Origin: Clusia tigrina
Lineage: Eukaryota; Arthropoda; Insecta; Diptera; Clusiidae
Reading direction: 5' to 3'
DNA length: 64,000 nt
Assembly: GCA_920105625.2 (NCBI GenBank)
Contig: OV050031.1
Span: 76,951,995-77,015,994 of the forward strand
In this document: piece after piece, positions 1 to 12,190 of the stretch
Layout of the letters: each line of letters starts with the position of its first letter
Numbering within the stretch: position 1 is the stretch's first letter
Position numbers and translations under genes: made by a program
Notes under the pieces: model-generated
What the model was told of the DNA's origin: nothing
The model's database searches: none
Seen by the model: only the letters and a program-made list of their open reading frames with translations

Positions 1-915
1 GACCCCCCAATCGACAGCGGCAGCGACTGAGATGCCTACAGAGACGCTGACAGAGGCTGCGACGCCGACTGAGGCATATCGGGGTAGATATAGGCATGGA
101 GCAGGCAGCAGACCCCCCCAATCGACAACGGCAGCGACTGAGATACCTACTGATACTCTGACAGACGCTGCGACGTCGACCGAGACGCCAACTGAGGCAG
201 ATAGGGGTAGATATTGGCTTGGAGAAGGCAGCATTCCCCCCAATCGACAGCGGCATCGACTGAGATGCCTACATATATGCTGAGAGAGGCTGCGACGCCG
301 ACTGAGACGCCGACTGAGGCAGATAGGGGTAGATATAGGCATATAGAGAGCAGCAGAGCCTCCAATCGACAGCGGCAGCGACTGAGACGCCTACAGATAC
401 GCTGACAGAGGATGCGACGCCGACTGAGGCAGATAGGGGTGTATATAGGCATAGAGAAGGCAGCAGACCCCCCAATCCACAGCGGCAGCTACTGAGACGC
501 CTACAGAGACGCTGACAGAAGCTGCGACGCTGACTGAGACGCCGACTGAGGCAGATAGGGGTAGATATAGGCATAGAGAAGGCAGCAGACCCCCCTATAG
601 ACAGCGGCAGCGACTGAGACGCCTACAGAGACGCTGACAGAGGCTGCGACGCCGACTGAGGCAGATGGGGGTGGATATAGGCATAGAGATGGCAGCAGAC
701 CCCCCAATCGACTGCGGCAGCGACTGAGACGCCTACAGAGACGCTGAGAGAGGCTGCGACGCCGACTGAGACGCCGACTGAGGCGGATAGGGGTAGATGT
801 AGGCATAGAGAAGGCAGCAGACCCCCCAATCGACAGCGGCAGCTACTGAGACGCCTACAGAGATGCTGACAGAGGCTGCGACGCCGACTGAGGCAGATAG
901 GGGTAGATAGAGGCA
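1..915 (+). repeat. Block repeated 9.64 kb away, copy 1
   Basis: This stretch matches 9641-10556 at a constant spacing of 9640-9641 bp. It includes rare variants such as GGCATGGAGCAGG, CGATACCTACTGATACTCTG (with A for C in copy 1) and TAGATGTAGGC. The left limit is only the window edge, so the shared block is probably longer. Confidence 0.9.
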
Positions 916-1800
916 TAGAGAAGGCAGCAGACTCCCCAATAGACAGCGGCAGCGACTGAGACGCCTACAGAGACGCTGACAGAGGCTGCGAGCCGACCGA
1001 GACGCCGACTGAGGCAGATACGGGTAGATATAGGCATAGAGAGGGCAGCAGACCCCGCAATCGACAGTGGCAGCGACTGAGATGCCTACAGAGACGCTGA
1101 CAGAGGCTGCGACCCCGACTGAGGCAGATAGAGGTGTATATAGCTATAGAGAAGGCAGCAGATCCCCCAATTGACAGCGGCAGCGACTGAGACGCCGACA
1201 GAGTTGCTGGAAGAGGCTGCGACGCCGACTGAGATTCCGACTGAGACAGATAGGGGTAGATATAGGCATAAAGGAGGCAGCAGACCCTCCAATCGACAGC
1301 GGCATCGACTGAGACGCATACAGAGACGCTGGCAGAGGGTGCGACACCGACTGAGACGCCGACTGAGGCAGGTAGGGGTAGATATAGGCTTAGAGAAAGC
1401 AGAAGCACCCCCCAATCGACAGCGGCATCGGCTGAGACGCCTACAGAGATGCTGACAGAGGCTGTGATGCCGACTGAGACGCCGACTGAGGCAGATAGGG
1501 GTAGATACAGGCATACAGAAGCCAGGAGACCCCCCAATCGATAGCGGCATCGATTGAAACGCGTACAGAGACGCTGACAGAGGCAGATAAGGGTAGATAT
1601 AGGCATAGAGAGGGCAGCAGACCCCCAATCGACAGCGACTGAGGCGCCTACAGCGACACCGATTGAGACGCCGACTGAGGCAGATAGGCGTAGATACAGG
1701 CATAGAGAAGGCAGCAGACCCCCCAATCGACAGCGGCATCGATTGAAACGCGTACAAAGACGCTGACAGAGGCTGCGACGCCGACTGAGGCAGATAGGGG

Positions 1801-2470
1801 TAGCTAGAGGCATAGAGAAGGCAGCAGACCCCCCAATAGACAGCGGCAGCGACTGAGACGCCTACGGAGACGCTGACAGAGGCTGCGACGCCAAGTGAGC
1901 TAGAAAGGGGTAGATATAGGCATAGAGAAGGCAGCAGACCCCCCCAATCGACAGCGGCAGCTACTGAGACGTCTACAGAGAAGCTGACAGAGGCTGCGAC
2001 GCCGACTGAGGCAGATAGGGGTGGATATAGGCTTAGAGATGGCAGCAGACCCCCCAATCGACCGCGGCAGCGACTGAAACGCCTACAGAGACGCTGACAG
2101 AGGCTGCGACGCCGACTGAGACGGATAGGGGTAGATATAGGCATAGAGAAGGCAGCAGACCCCCCAATCGACAGCGGCAGCTACTGAGACGCCTACAGAG
2201 AAGCTGACAGAGGCTGCGACGCCGACTGAGGCAGATAGGGGTAGCTAGAGGCATAGAGAAGGCAGCAGACCCCCCAATAGACAGCGGCAGCGACTGAGAC
2301 GCCTACGGAGACGCTGACAGAGGCTGCGACGCCAAGTGAGGTAGAAAGGGGTAGATATAGGCATAGAGAAGGCAGCAGACCCCCCCAATCGACAGCGGCA
2401 GCTACTGAGACGTCTACAGAGAAGCTGACAGAGGCTGCGACGCCGACTGAGGCAGATAGGGGTAGATAGA
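1801..2470 (+). repeat. 441 bp tandem step (first and second copies)
   Basis: The uncommon word TAGCTAGAGGCATAG occurs at 1801 and 2242, and the uncommon word GACGTCTACAGAGAAGC at 1970 and 2411, both 441 bp apart. Similarity runs from about 1790-2020 to 2231-2461 and then fades. The step spans about four monomers. The rest of 1-2496 is mixed monomers with no gene-like content. Confidence 0.85.
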
Positions 2471-3609
2471 GGCATAGAGAAGGCAGCAGACCCCCGAATC
2501 GACAGCGGCAGCGACTGAGACGCCTAGAGACGCTGACAGAGGCTGCGACGCAAACTGAGGTAGAAAGGGGTAGATATAGGCATAGAGAAGGCAGCAGACC
2601 CCGGCAGACAGCGGCAGCTACTGAGACGCCAACAGAGATTCTGACAGAGGCTGCGACGACGACTGAGATACCCACTGAGCCAGATAGGGGTAGATATTGG
2701 CATAGAAAAGGCAGCAGACCCCCCATCGACAGCGGCAGTGACTGAGACGCCTACAGAGTCGCTGACAGGAGACGCCGACTGAGACTCCGACTGAGACGCC
2801 GACTGAGACGGATAGGGGTATATATAGGCATAGAGAAGGCAGCAGACCTCCAATCGACAGCGGTATCGACTGAGACGCCTACAGAGACGCTGACAAAGAC
2901 TGCGACGCCGACTGAGACGCCGACTGAGACAGATAAGGGTAGATATAGGCATAGAGAGGGCAGCAGACCCCCCAATCGACAGCGGCAGCGACTGAAATGT
3001 CTACAGAGACGCTTACAGAGGCTGCGACGCCGACTGAGACGCCGACTGACGCAGAAGAGGGTAGATATAGGCATAGAGATGGCAGAAGACCCCCCAATTG
3101 ACTGCGGCAGCGACTGAGACGCCTACAGAGAAACTGACAGAAGCTTCGACGCCGACTGAGACGCCAACTGAAGCGGATAAGGGTAAATATAGGCATAGAG
3201 AAGGTAGCAGACCCCCCAATCAACAGCGGCAGCTACTGAGTCGCCTACAGAGACGCTGACTGAGGCTGCGACGCCGACTGAGGCAGATAGGGGTAGATAT
3301 AGGCATCGAGAAGGCAGCAGACCCCCCAATGGAGAGCGGCAGCGACTGAGACGATTACAGAGACGCTGACAGAGGCCGCGATGCCGACTGAGACGCCGAC
3401 TGACACAGATAGGGGCAGATATAGGCGGAGAGAATGCAGCAGACCCCCCAATCGACAGTGACTGAGACGCCTACAGAGACGCCGACTGAGACGGCGAGTA
3501 AGGCAGATAGCCTTAGATGTAGGCATAGAGAAGGCAGCAGACTCCCCAATCAACAGCGGCAGCTACTGAGACGCCAACAGAAATGCTGACAGAGGCTGCG
3601 AAGCCGAAT

Positions 3610-3693
3610 GAGACGCCGACAGAGACACCGACTGAGACGCCGACTGAGACGCCGACTGAGACGCCAACTGAGACGCCGACTGAGACGCCGACT
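3610..3693 (+). repeat. 12-mer expansion, 7 units of GAGACGCCGACT
   Basis: Seven 12 bp units lie in one monomer where one or two is usual. The second reads GAGACACCGACT and the fifth GAGACGCCAACT. The monomer carries the lineage mark CAGAAATGCTGAC just upstream. Confidence 0.95.
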
Positions 3694-3803
3694 GAGGCAG
3701 ATAGGCGTAGATGCAGGCGTAGAGAGGGCAGCAGACCCACCAATCGACAGCGGCATCGCCTGAGACGCCAACAGAAATGCTGACAGAGGCTGCGAAGCCG
3801 AAT

Positions 3804-3875
3804 GAGACGCCGACAGAAACACCAACTGAGACGCCGACTGAGACGCCGACTGAGACGCCAACTGAGACGGCGACT
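3804..3875 (+). repeat. 12-mer expansion, 6 units
   Basis: Six 12 bp units in the monomer next to the preceding expansion, with GAAACACCAACT as the second unit and GAGACGGCGACT as the last. It carries the same CAGAAATGCTGAC mark upstream. Confidence 0.93.
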
Positions 3876-4902
3876 GAGGCAGATAGGCGTAGATGCAGGC
3901 ATAGAGAAGGCAGCAGACCCACCAATCGCCAGCGGCATCGCCTGAGACGCGTACAGAGAAGCTGAAAGAGGCTGCGACGCCGACTGAGGCAGATAGGCGT
4001 AGATGCAGGCATAGAGAAGGCAGCAGACCTACCAATCGACAGCGGCAGCGACTGAGACGCCTAGAGACGCTGACAGAGGCTGCGACGCAAACTGAGGTAG
4101 AAAGGGGTAGATATAGGCATAGAGAAGGCAGCAGACCCCGGCAGACAGCGGCAGCTACTGAGACGCCAACAGAGATTCTGACAGAGGCTGCGACGACGAC
4201 TGAGATACCCACTGAGCCAGATAGGGGTAGATATTGGCATAGAAAAGGCAGCAGACCCCCCATCGACAGCGGCAGTGACTGAGACGCCTACAGAGTCGCT
4301 GACAGGAGACGCCGACTGAGACTCCGACTGAGACGCCGACTGAGACGGATAGGGGTATATATAGGCATAGAGAAGGCAGCAGACCTCCAATCGACAGCGG
4401 TATCGACTGAGACGCCTACAGAGACGCTGACAAAGACTGCGACGCCGACTGAGACGCCGACTGAGACAGATAAGGGTAGATATAGGCATAGAGAGGGCAG
4501 CAGACCCCCCAATCGACAGCGGCAGCGACTGAAATGTCTACAGAGACGCTGACTGAGGCTGCGACGCCGACTGAGGCAGATAGGGGTAGATATAGGCATC
4601 GAGAAGGCAGCAGACCCCCCAATGGAGAGCGGCAGCGACTGAGACGATTACAGAGACGCTGACAGAGGCCGCGATGCCGACTGAGACGCCGACTGACACA
4701 GATAGGGGCAGATATAGGCGGAGAGAATGCAGCAGACCCCCCAATCGACAGTGACTGAGACGCCTACAGAGACGCCGACTGAGACGGCGAGTAAGGCAGA
4801 TAGCCTTAGATGCAGGCATAGAGAAGGCAGCAGACTCCCCAATCAACAGCGGCAGCTACTGAGACGCCAACAGAAATGCTGACAGAGGCTGCGAAGCCGA
4901 AT

Positions 4903-4986
4903 GAGACGCCGACAGAGACACCGACTGAGACGCCGACTGAGACGCCGACTGAGACGCCAACTGAGACGCCGACTGAGACGCCGACT
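4903..4986 (+). repeat. 12-mer expansion, 7 units (copy of 3610-3693)
   Basis: Lies exactly 1293 bp from 3610-3693 with the same unit order, as expected from the 1537/1293 bp duplication. Confidence 0.94.
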
Positions 4987-5096
4987 GAGGCAGATAGGCG
5001 TAGATGCAGGCGTAGAGAGGGCAGCAGACCTACCAATCGACAGCGGCATCGCGTGAGACGCCAACAGAAATGCTGACAGAGGCTGCGAAGCCGAAT

Positions 5097-5168
5097 GAGA
5101 CGCCGACAGAAACACCAACTGAGACGCCGACTGAGACGCCGACTGAGACGCCAACTGAGACGGCGACT
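5097..5168 (+). repeat. 12-mer expansion, 6 units (copy of 3804-3875)
   Basis: Lies 1293 bp from 3804-3875 with the same variant units. A further related expansion with an ATT-AGACGCC start occupies about 5500-5577. Confidence 0.92.
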
Positions 5169-6189
5169 GAGGCAGATAGGCGTAGATGCAGGCATAGAGA
5201 AGGCAGCAGACCCACCAATCGCCAGCGGCATCGCCTGAGACGCGTACAGAGAAGCTGAAAGAGGCTGCGACGCCGACTGAGGCAGATAGGCGTAGATGCA
5301 GGCATAGAGAAGGCAGCAGACCTACCAATCGATAGCGGCATCGCCTGAAACGCGTACAGAGACGCTGACTGAGGCTGCGACGCCGACTGAGGCAGATAGG
5401 GGTAGATATAGGCATAGAGAAAGTAGCAGACCCCCCCAATGGAGAGCGGCAGCGACTGAGACGCCAACAGAAATGCTGACAGAGGCTGCGAAGCCGAATT
5501 AGACGCCGACACCGACTGAGACGCCGACTGAGACGCCGACTGAGATGCCAACTGAGACGCCGACTGAGACGCCGACTGAGGCAGATAGGCGTAGATGCAG
5601 GCATAGAGAAGGCAGCAGACCCACCAATCGACAGCGGCATCGCCTGAAACGCGTACAGAGACGCTGAAAGAGGCTGCGACTGAGACGCCGACTGAGGCAG
5701 ATAGGGGTAGATATAGGCATAGAGAAGGCAGCAGACCCCCCAAATCGACAGCGGCAGCTACTGAGACGCCTACAGAGACGCTAACAGAGGCTGCGACGCC
5801 GACTGAGACGCAAACTGAGGCAGATAGGGGTACATATAGGCATAGAGAAGACAGCAGACCCCCCAATCGACAGCGGCAACGACTGAGACGCCTACAGAGA
5901 CGCTGACAGAGACTGCGACGCCGACTGAGACGCCGACTGAGGCCGAAGCAGCAGACCCCCCAATCGACAGCGACTGAGACGCCTACAGCGACGCTGACAG
6001 AAGCTGCGATGCCGACTGAGACGCCGACTGAGGCGGATAGGGCAGATATAGGCATAGAGAAGGCAGCAGACCCCCAATCGACAGCGGCAGCGACTGAGAT
6101 GCCTAGAGAGACGCTGACAGAGGCTGCGACCCCGTCTGAGGCAGATAGGGCAGATATAGGCATAGAGAAGGCAGCAGAACCCTCAATCG

Positions 6190-6262
6190 ACTGCGACTGA
6201 CACGCCTACAGCGACTGAGACGCCTATAGCGACTGAGACGCCTACAGCGACTGAGACGCCTA
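6190..6262 (+). repeat. 18-mer sub-array, about 4 units of ACTGAGACGCCTACAGCG
   Basis: Inside one monomer the left half has been replaced by about four tandem 18-mers, with variants ACTGACACG and GCCTATAGCG. The same local structure recurs near 32158 (four units), 35099 and 38850 (three each), and 27325 and 29131 (two each), always after AACCCTCAATCGACTGCG. The copy number of this sub-array therefore varies independently of the surrounding block. Confidence 0.9.
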
Positions 6263-7015
6263 CTGCGACGCTGACAGAGACTGCGACGCCGACTGAGACG
6301 CCGACTGAGGCAGATAGGCGTAGATGCAGGCATAGAGAAGGCAGCAGACCCACCAATCGACAGCGGCATCGCCTGAAACGCGTACAGAGACGCTGAAAGA
6401 GGCTGCGACGCCAACTGAGACGCCGACTGAGGCAGATAGGGGTAGATATAGGCATAGAGAAGGCTGCAGACGCCCCAAATCGACAGCGGCAGCGACTGAG
6501 ACGCCTACAGAGACGCTAACAGAGGCTGCGACGCCGACTGAGACGCCGACTGAGGCAGATAGGGGCAGATATAGGCATAGAGAAGGCAGCAGACCCCCCA
6601 TCGACAGCGGCAGCGACTGAGATGCCCCGACTGAGGCAGATAGGGGTGTATATAGCTATAGAGAAGGCAGCAGACCCCTTAATCGACAGCGGCAACGACT
6701 GAGACGCCTACAGAGATGCTAGAGGAGGCTGCGACGCCGACTGAGACAGAAGGGGGTAGATATAGGTATATAGATGGCAGCAGACCCCCTAATCGACTGC
6801 GGCAGCGACTGAGACGCCTACAGAGACGCTGACAGAGGCTGCGATGCCGACTGAGGCAGATAGGGGTAGATATAGGCGGAGAGAATGCAGCAGACCCCCC
6901 AATCGACAGTGGCAACGACTGAGACGCCTACAGGGACGCTGACAGAGACTGCGACGCCCACTGAGACGCCGACTGAGGCAGATAGGCCAGATATAGGCAT
7001 AGAGAAGGCAGCAGA

Positions 7016-7027
7016 CCCCCCCCCCCC
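7016..7027 (+). repeat. C-run of 12
   Basis: An uninterrupted run of 12 C at the monomer end, followed by AAACGACAG. The usual length here is 6-7. Confidence 0.95.
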
Positions 7028-7381
7028 AAACGACAGCGGCAGCGACTGAGATGCTTAGAGAGACGCTGACAGAAGCTGCGATCCCGTCTGAGGCAGATAG
7101 GGCAGATATAGGCATAGAGAAGGCAGCAGACCCACCAATCGACAGCGGCATCGCCTGAAACGCGTACAGAGACGCTGAAAGAGGCTGCGACGCCGACTGA
7201 GACGCCGATTGAGACGCCGACTGAGGCAGATAGGGGTAGATATAGGCATAGAAAAGGCAGCAGACCCCCCAAATCGACAGCGGCAGCGACTGAGACGCCT
7301 ACAGAGACGCTAACAGAGGCTGCGACCCCGACTGAGGCAGATAGGGGTGTATATAGGCATAGAGAAGGCAGCAGACCCCCC

Positions 7382-7990
7382 AATCTACAGCGGCAGCTAC
7401 TGAGACGCCTACAGAGACGCTGACAGAAGTTGCGACGCTGGCTGAGACGCCGACTGAGGCAGATAGGGGTAAATATAGGGATAGAGAAGGCAGCAGACCC
7501 CCCAATCGACTGCGGCAGCTACTGAGACGCCTACAGAGACGCTGACAGAGGCTGCCACGCCGACTGAGGCAGATAGGGGTAGATATAGGCATAGAGAAGG
7601 CAGCATACCCCCCAATGGAGAGCGGCAGCGACTGAGACGCCTACAGAGACGCTGACAGAGGCTGCGATGCCGACTGAGACGCCGACGGAGGCAGATAGGG
7701 GTGTATATAGCTATAGAGAAGGCAGCAGACCCCCCAATCTACAGCGGCAGCTACTGAGACGCCTACAGAGACGCTGACAGAAGTTGCGACGCTGGCTGAG
7801 ACGCCGATTGAGGCAGATAGGGGTAAATATAGGGATAGAGAAGGCAGGAGACCCCCCAATCGACTGCGGCAGCTACTGAGACGCCTACAGAGACGCTGAC
7901 AGAGGCTGCGACACCGAAGGCAGATAGGGGTAGATATAGGCATAGAGAAGGCAGCAGACCCCCCAATCGACAGCTACTGAGACGCCTACA
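7382..7990 (+). repeat. 354 bp tandem step
   Basis: The rare word AATCTACAGCGGCAGCTACT at 7382 recurs at 7736. Both are followed by the shared variants GTTGCGACGCTGGCTGAG and GGTAAATATAGGGATAG. About three monomers were duplicated, and the second copy fades near 7990. Confidence 0.88.
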
Positions 7991-8223
7991 GCGACGCCGA
8001 CTGAGGCAGATAGGCGTAGATACAGGCATAGAGAAGGCAGCAGACCCACCAATCGACTGCGGCATTGCCTGAGACGCGTACAGAGACGCTGACAGAGGCT
8101 GGGACGCCGACTGAGGCAGATAGGGGTAGATAGAGGCATAGAGAAGGCAGCAGACCCCCCCAATCGACAGCGGCATCGACTGAGACGCCCACAGAAATGC
8201 TGACAGAGCCTGCGACACAGAAT

Positions 8224-8319
8224 GAGACGCCGACTGAGACGCCGACTGAGACGCCGAATGAGACGCCGACTGAGACGCCGACTGAGACGCCGACTGAGAC
8301 GCCGACTGAGACGCCGACT
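8224..8319 (+). repeat. Longest 12-mer expansion, 8 units
   Basis: Eight consecutive GAGACGCCGACT units, only the third of which is altered (GAGACGCCGAAT). This is the longest and purest 12-mer run I found in the window. It sits in a monomer with CACAGAAATGCTGAC upstream, the same lineage mark as the other expansions. Confidence 0.95.
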
Positions 8320-9191
8320 GAGGCAGATAGGGGTAGATATAGGTATAGAGAGGGCAGCAGACCCCCCAATACGACAGCGGCAGCGACTGAGACGCCTACA
8401 GAGACGCTCACAGAGGCTGCGACGGCAACTAAGGCGCCAACTGAATTAGATAGGGGCAGATATAGGCATAGAGACGGCAGCACACCCCCAATCGACAGCG
8501 GCAGCGACTGAGACGCCTACAGAGATGCTGACAGAGGCTGCGACGCCGACTGAGACGCCGACTGATTCAGATGGGGATAGATATAGGCATAGAGAAGGCA
8601 GCAGACCCCCCCAATCGACAGCGACTGAGACGCCTACAGCGACGCCGACTGAGACGCCGACTGAGGCAGATAGGCGTAGATACAGGCATAGAGAAGGCAG
8701 CAGACCCACCAATCGACAGCGGCATCGCCTGAGACTCGTACAGAGACGATGAAAGATGCTGCGACGCCGACTGAGACGCCGACTGAGACAGATAGGGGTA
8801 GATATAGGCATAGAGAGGGCAGCAGACCCCCCAATCGACAGCCGCAGCGACTGAGACGCCTACAGAGACGCTCACAGAGGCTGCAACGCCGACTGAGGCG
8901 CCAACTGAATTAGATAGGGGTAGATATAGGCATAGAGACGGCAGAACACCCCCAATCGGCAGCGGCAGCGACTGAGACGCCTACAGAGATGCTGACAGAG
9001 GCTGCGACTCTGACTGAGACGCCGACTGAGGTAGATAGTGGTAGATACAGGTATAGAGAAGGCAGCAGACCCCCCAATCGACAGCGGCAGCGACGGAGAT
9101 GCCTACAGAGATGCTGACAGAGGCTGCGACGCCGACTGAGACGCCGACTGATTCAGATAGGGGTAGATATATTCATAGAGCAGGCAGCAGA

Positions 9192-9207
9192 CCCCCCCCC
9201 CCCCCCC
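9192..9207 (+). repeat. Longest C-run, 16 C
   Basis: A run of 16 C between GGCAGCAGA and AATCAACAGCG. On the other strand this is a 16 G run, long enough in principle for an intramolecular G-quadruplex. It is also the sort of tract where sequencing length errors are common. Confidence 0.93.
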
Positions 9208-9640
9208 AATCAACAGCGACTGAGACGCCTACAGCGACGCCGACTGAGACGCCCACTGAGGCAGATAGGCGTAGATACAGGCATAGAGAAGGCAGCAGAC
9301 CCCCCAATCGATAGCGCCATCGACTGAGACGCGTACAGAGACGCTGACAGAGGCTGCGACGCCGACTGAGACGACGACTGAGGAAGATAGGGGTAGATAT
9401 AGGCTCAGAGAAGGCAGCAGACCCCCCTATCGACAGCGGCAGCGACTGAGACGCCTACAGAGACGCTGACAGAGGCTGCGACGCCGACTGAGACGCCGAC
9501 TAAGGCGGATAGGGGTAGATATAGGCATAGAGAAGGCAGCAGACCCTCCCAATCAACAGCGACTGAGACGCCTACAGCGACGCCGATTGAGACGCCGACT
9601 GAGGAAGATAGGGGTAGATATAGGCATAGAGAAGGCAGCA

Positions 9641-10556
9641 GACCCCCCAATCGACAGCGGCAGCGACTGAGATGCCTACAGAGACGCTGACAGAGGCTGC
9701 GACGCCGACTGAGGCATATAGGGGTAGATATAGGCATGGAGCAGGCAGCAGACCCCCCCAATCGACAACGGCAGCGACTGCGATACCTACTGATACTCTG
9801 ACAGAGGCTGCGACGTCGACCGAGACGCCAACTGAGGCAGATAGGGGTAGATATTGGCTTAGAGAAGGCAGCAGACCCCCCAATCGACAGCGGCATCGAC
9901 TGAGATGCCTACAGATATGCTGAGAGAGGCTGCGACGCCGACTGAGACGCCGACTGAGGCAGATAGGGGTAGATATAGGCATATAGAGAGCAGCAGAGCC
10001 TCCAATCGACAGCGGCAGCGACTGAGACGCCTACAGATACGCTGACAGAGGATACGACGCCGACTGAGGCAGATAGGGGTGTATATAGGCATAGAGAAGG
10101 CAGCAGACCCCCCAATCCACAGCGGCAGCTACTGAGACGCCTACAGAGACGCTGACAGAAGCTGCGACGCTGACTGAGACGCCGACTGAGGCAGATAGGG
10201 GTAGATATAGGCATAGAGAAGGCAGCAGACCCCCCCTATAGACAGCGGCAGCGACTGAGACGCCTACAGAGACGCTGACAGAGGCTGAGACGCCGAATGA
10301 GGCAGATGGGGGTGGATATAGGCATAGAGATGGCAGCAGACCCCCCAATCGACTGCGGCAGCGACTGAGACGCCTACAGAGACGCTGAAAGAGGCTGCGA
10401 CGCCGACTGAGACGCCGACTGAGGCGGATAGGGGTAGATGTAGGCATAGAGAAGGCAGCAGACCCCCCCAATCGACAGAGGCAGCTACTGAGACGCCTAC
10501 ATAGATGCTGACAGAGGCTGCGACGCCGACTGAGGCAGATAGGGGTAGATAGAGGC
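9641..10556 (+). repeat. Block repeated 9.64 kb away, copy 2
   Basis: Partner of 1-915. The two copies differ at scattered single bases and by one C in a C-run. The matching order of variant monomers over about 0.9 kb cannot be explained by monomer similarity alone. After about 10556 the two paths diverge. Confidence 0.9.
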
Positions 10557-12190
10557 ATGGAGCAGGCAGCAGACCCCCCCAATCGACAACGGCAGCGACT
10601 GAGACGCCTACAGAGACGTTGACAGAGGCTGCGATGCCGACTGAGACGCCTAGTGAGGCAGATAGGGGTAGATATAGGCATAGAGAAGGCAGCAGACCCC
10701 CCTATCATCAGCGGCAGCGACTGAGACGCCTACAGAGACGCTGACAGAGGCTGAGACGCCGACTGAGGCAGATGGGGGTGGATATAGGCATAGAGATGGC
10801 AGCAGACCCCCCAATAGACAGCTGCAGCGACTGAGACGCCTACAGAGACGCTGACAGAGGCTGCGAGCCGACCGAGACGCCGACTGAGGCAGATAGGGGT
10901 AGATATAGGCATAGAGAAGGCAGCAGCCCCCCCCAATCGACAGCGACTGAGACGCCTACAGCGACGCTGACAGAGGCTGCGACGCCAGCTGAGGCAGATA
11001 GGGGTAGATAAAGGCATGGAGCAGGCAGCAGACCCCTTCAATCGACAACGGCAGCGACTGAGACGCCTACAGAGACGTTGACAGAGGCTGCGATGCCGAC
11101 TGAGACGCCTAGTGAGGCAGATAGGGGTAGATATAGGCATAGAGAAGGCAGCAGACCCCCCTATCGACAGCGGCAGCGACTGAGACACCTACAGAGACGC
11201 TGACAGAGGCTGCGATGCCGACTGAGACGCCGACTGAGGCAGATAGGGGTAGATATAAGCAAAGATAAGGCAGCAGACCCCCCAAATCGACATCGGCAGC
11301 GACTGAGACGCCTACAGGACTCTGACAGAGGCTGCGACACCGACTGAGGCAGGTAGGGGTGTATATAGGCATAGAGAAGGCAGCAGACCCCCCAATCTAC
11401 AGCGGCAGCTACTGAGACGCCTACAGAGACGCTGACAGAAGTTGCGACGCTGACTGAGACGCCGACTGAGGCAGATAGGGGTAAATATAGGGATAGAGAA
11501 GGCAGCAGACCCCCCCAATCGACAACGGCAGCGACTGAGACGCCTACAGAGACGTTGACAGAGGCTGCGATGCCGACTGAGATGCCAACTGAGGCAGATA
11601 GGGGAAGATAAAGGCATAGTGAAGGCAGCAGACCCCCCAATCGACAGCGGCAACTACTGAGACGCCTACAGAGACGCTGAGAGAGGCTGCGACGCCGACT
11701 GAGACGCCGACTGAGGTAGATAGGGGTAAAGCAGGCAGCAGACCCCCCAAGCGACAGCGGCAGCGACTGAGACGCCTACAGAGATGCTGACAGAGGCTGC
11801 GACGCCGACTGATTCAGATAGAGGTAGATATAGGCATAGAGCAGGCAGCAGACGCCCCAATCGACAACAGCAGCGACTGAGACGCCTACAGAGACTCTGA
11901 CAGAGGCTGTGACAGATGGCAAGAGGCAGATGGGGATAGATATAGGCATAGAGAAGGCAGCAGACCCTCCAATCGACTGAAACGCCTAGACTGACGCGGA
12001 CAGAGGCTGCGATGCCGACTGAGACGCCGACTGAGGCAGACAGGGGTAGATATAGGCATAGAGAAGGCAGCAGACCCCCCAATCGACAGCGACTGAGACG
12101 CCTACAGCGACGCCGACTGAGACGCCGACTGAGGCAGATAGGGGTAGATAAAGGCACAGAGAAGGCAGCAGACCCCTGAATCGACAGCGG
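10557..12190 (+). repeat. Mixed-monomer stretch with a 459 bp step
   Basis: The word AATCGACAACGGCAG after GGCATGGAGCAGG occurs at 10581 and 11040, 459 bp apart, with the shared variants GACGTTGACAG and GACGCCTAGTGAGG. Two damaged monomers are visible: near 11728 the TAGATATAGGCATAG segment is missing, and near 11910 the left half ends in an unusual GACAGATGGCAAGAGG. No gene is seen. Confidence 0.85.

Larger units (their letters stand above)
2497..4033 (+). repeat. 1537 bp higher-order unit, copy A
   Basis: The unit starts at a monomer with the short word GACGCCTAGAGACGCTG and ends just before the same monomer recurs at 4034. It contains the marker CTGACAGGAGACGCC near 2763, two monomers with no counterpart in copy B (3014-3257, exactly 244 bp), and two 12-mer expansion monomers near 3600-3880. 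Copy B matches at a spacing of 1537 bp before the missing segment and 1293 bp after it. Confidence 0.93.
4034..5326 (+). repeat. Shortened copy B of the 1537 bp unit (1293 bp)
   Basis: Copy B is near-identical to 2497-4033 but lacks 3014-3257. The join falls inside the word AGAGACGCT: the monomer that starts like the one at 2990 continues like the one at 3258. The loss is 2 x 122 bp, as in-register unequal exchange or replication slippage between monomers would leave. Confidence 0.93.
5327..9640 (+). repeat. Mixed-monomer stretch
   Basis: Only satellite monomers are present. The stretch mixes the 122/110 bp class, the short class and a class with GATAGGGCAGATATAGG (for example near 6034, 6144 and 7094) in which the GGGGTAG word is shortened. 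It also holds the 18-mer sub-array near 6190, a 354 bp tandem step at 7382-7990, the longest 12-mer run near 8224 and the longest C-run at 9192. No gene is seen. Confidence 0.9.

Noticed and set aside
1086..2144. Second longest open frame, - strand, 352 codons
   Set aside because: Same reason. The product changes word type each time the frame meets a monomer junction, which a real repeat protein would not do. Its sister copies elsewhere are broken at different places.
5030..6163. Longest open frame, - strand, 377 codons, rich in SVGVSVG, SRRLSRR and QSASQSAS words
   Set aside because: The three word types are the same DNA read in three frames. Monomers of 110 and 122 bp are both 2 mod 3, so the frame rotates each monomer, and C-run changes shift it again. 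The - strand has essentially one stop per monomer (from CTGTAGGCG), and most frames run open for two or three monomers by arithmetic alone. No domain, signal or start context is seen.
8197..8511. + strand open frame with TPTE repeats
   Set aside because: The repeat is the 12-mer expansion read in frame. The + strand has several stops per monomer, so the frame closes as soon as the expansion ends.
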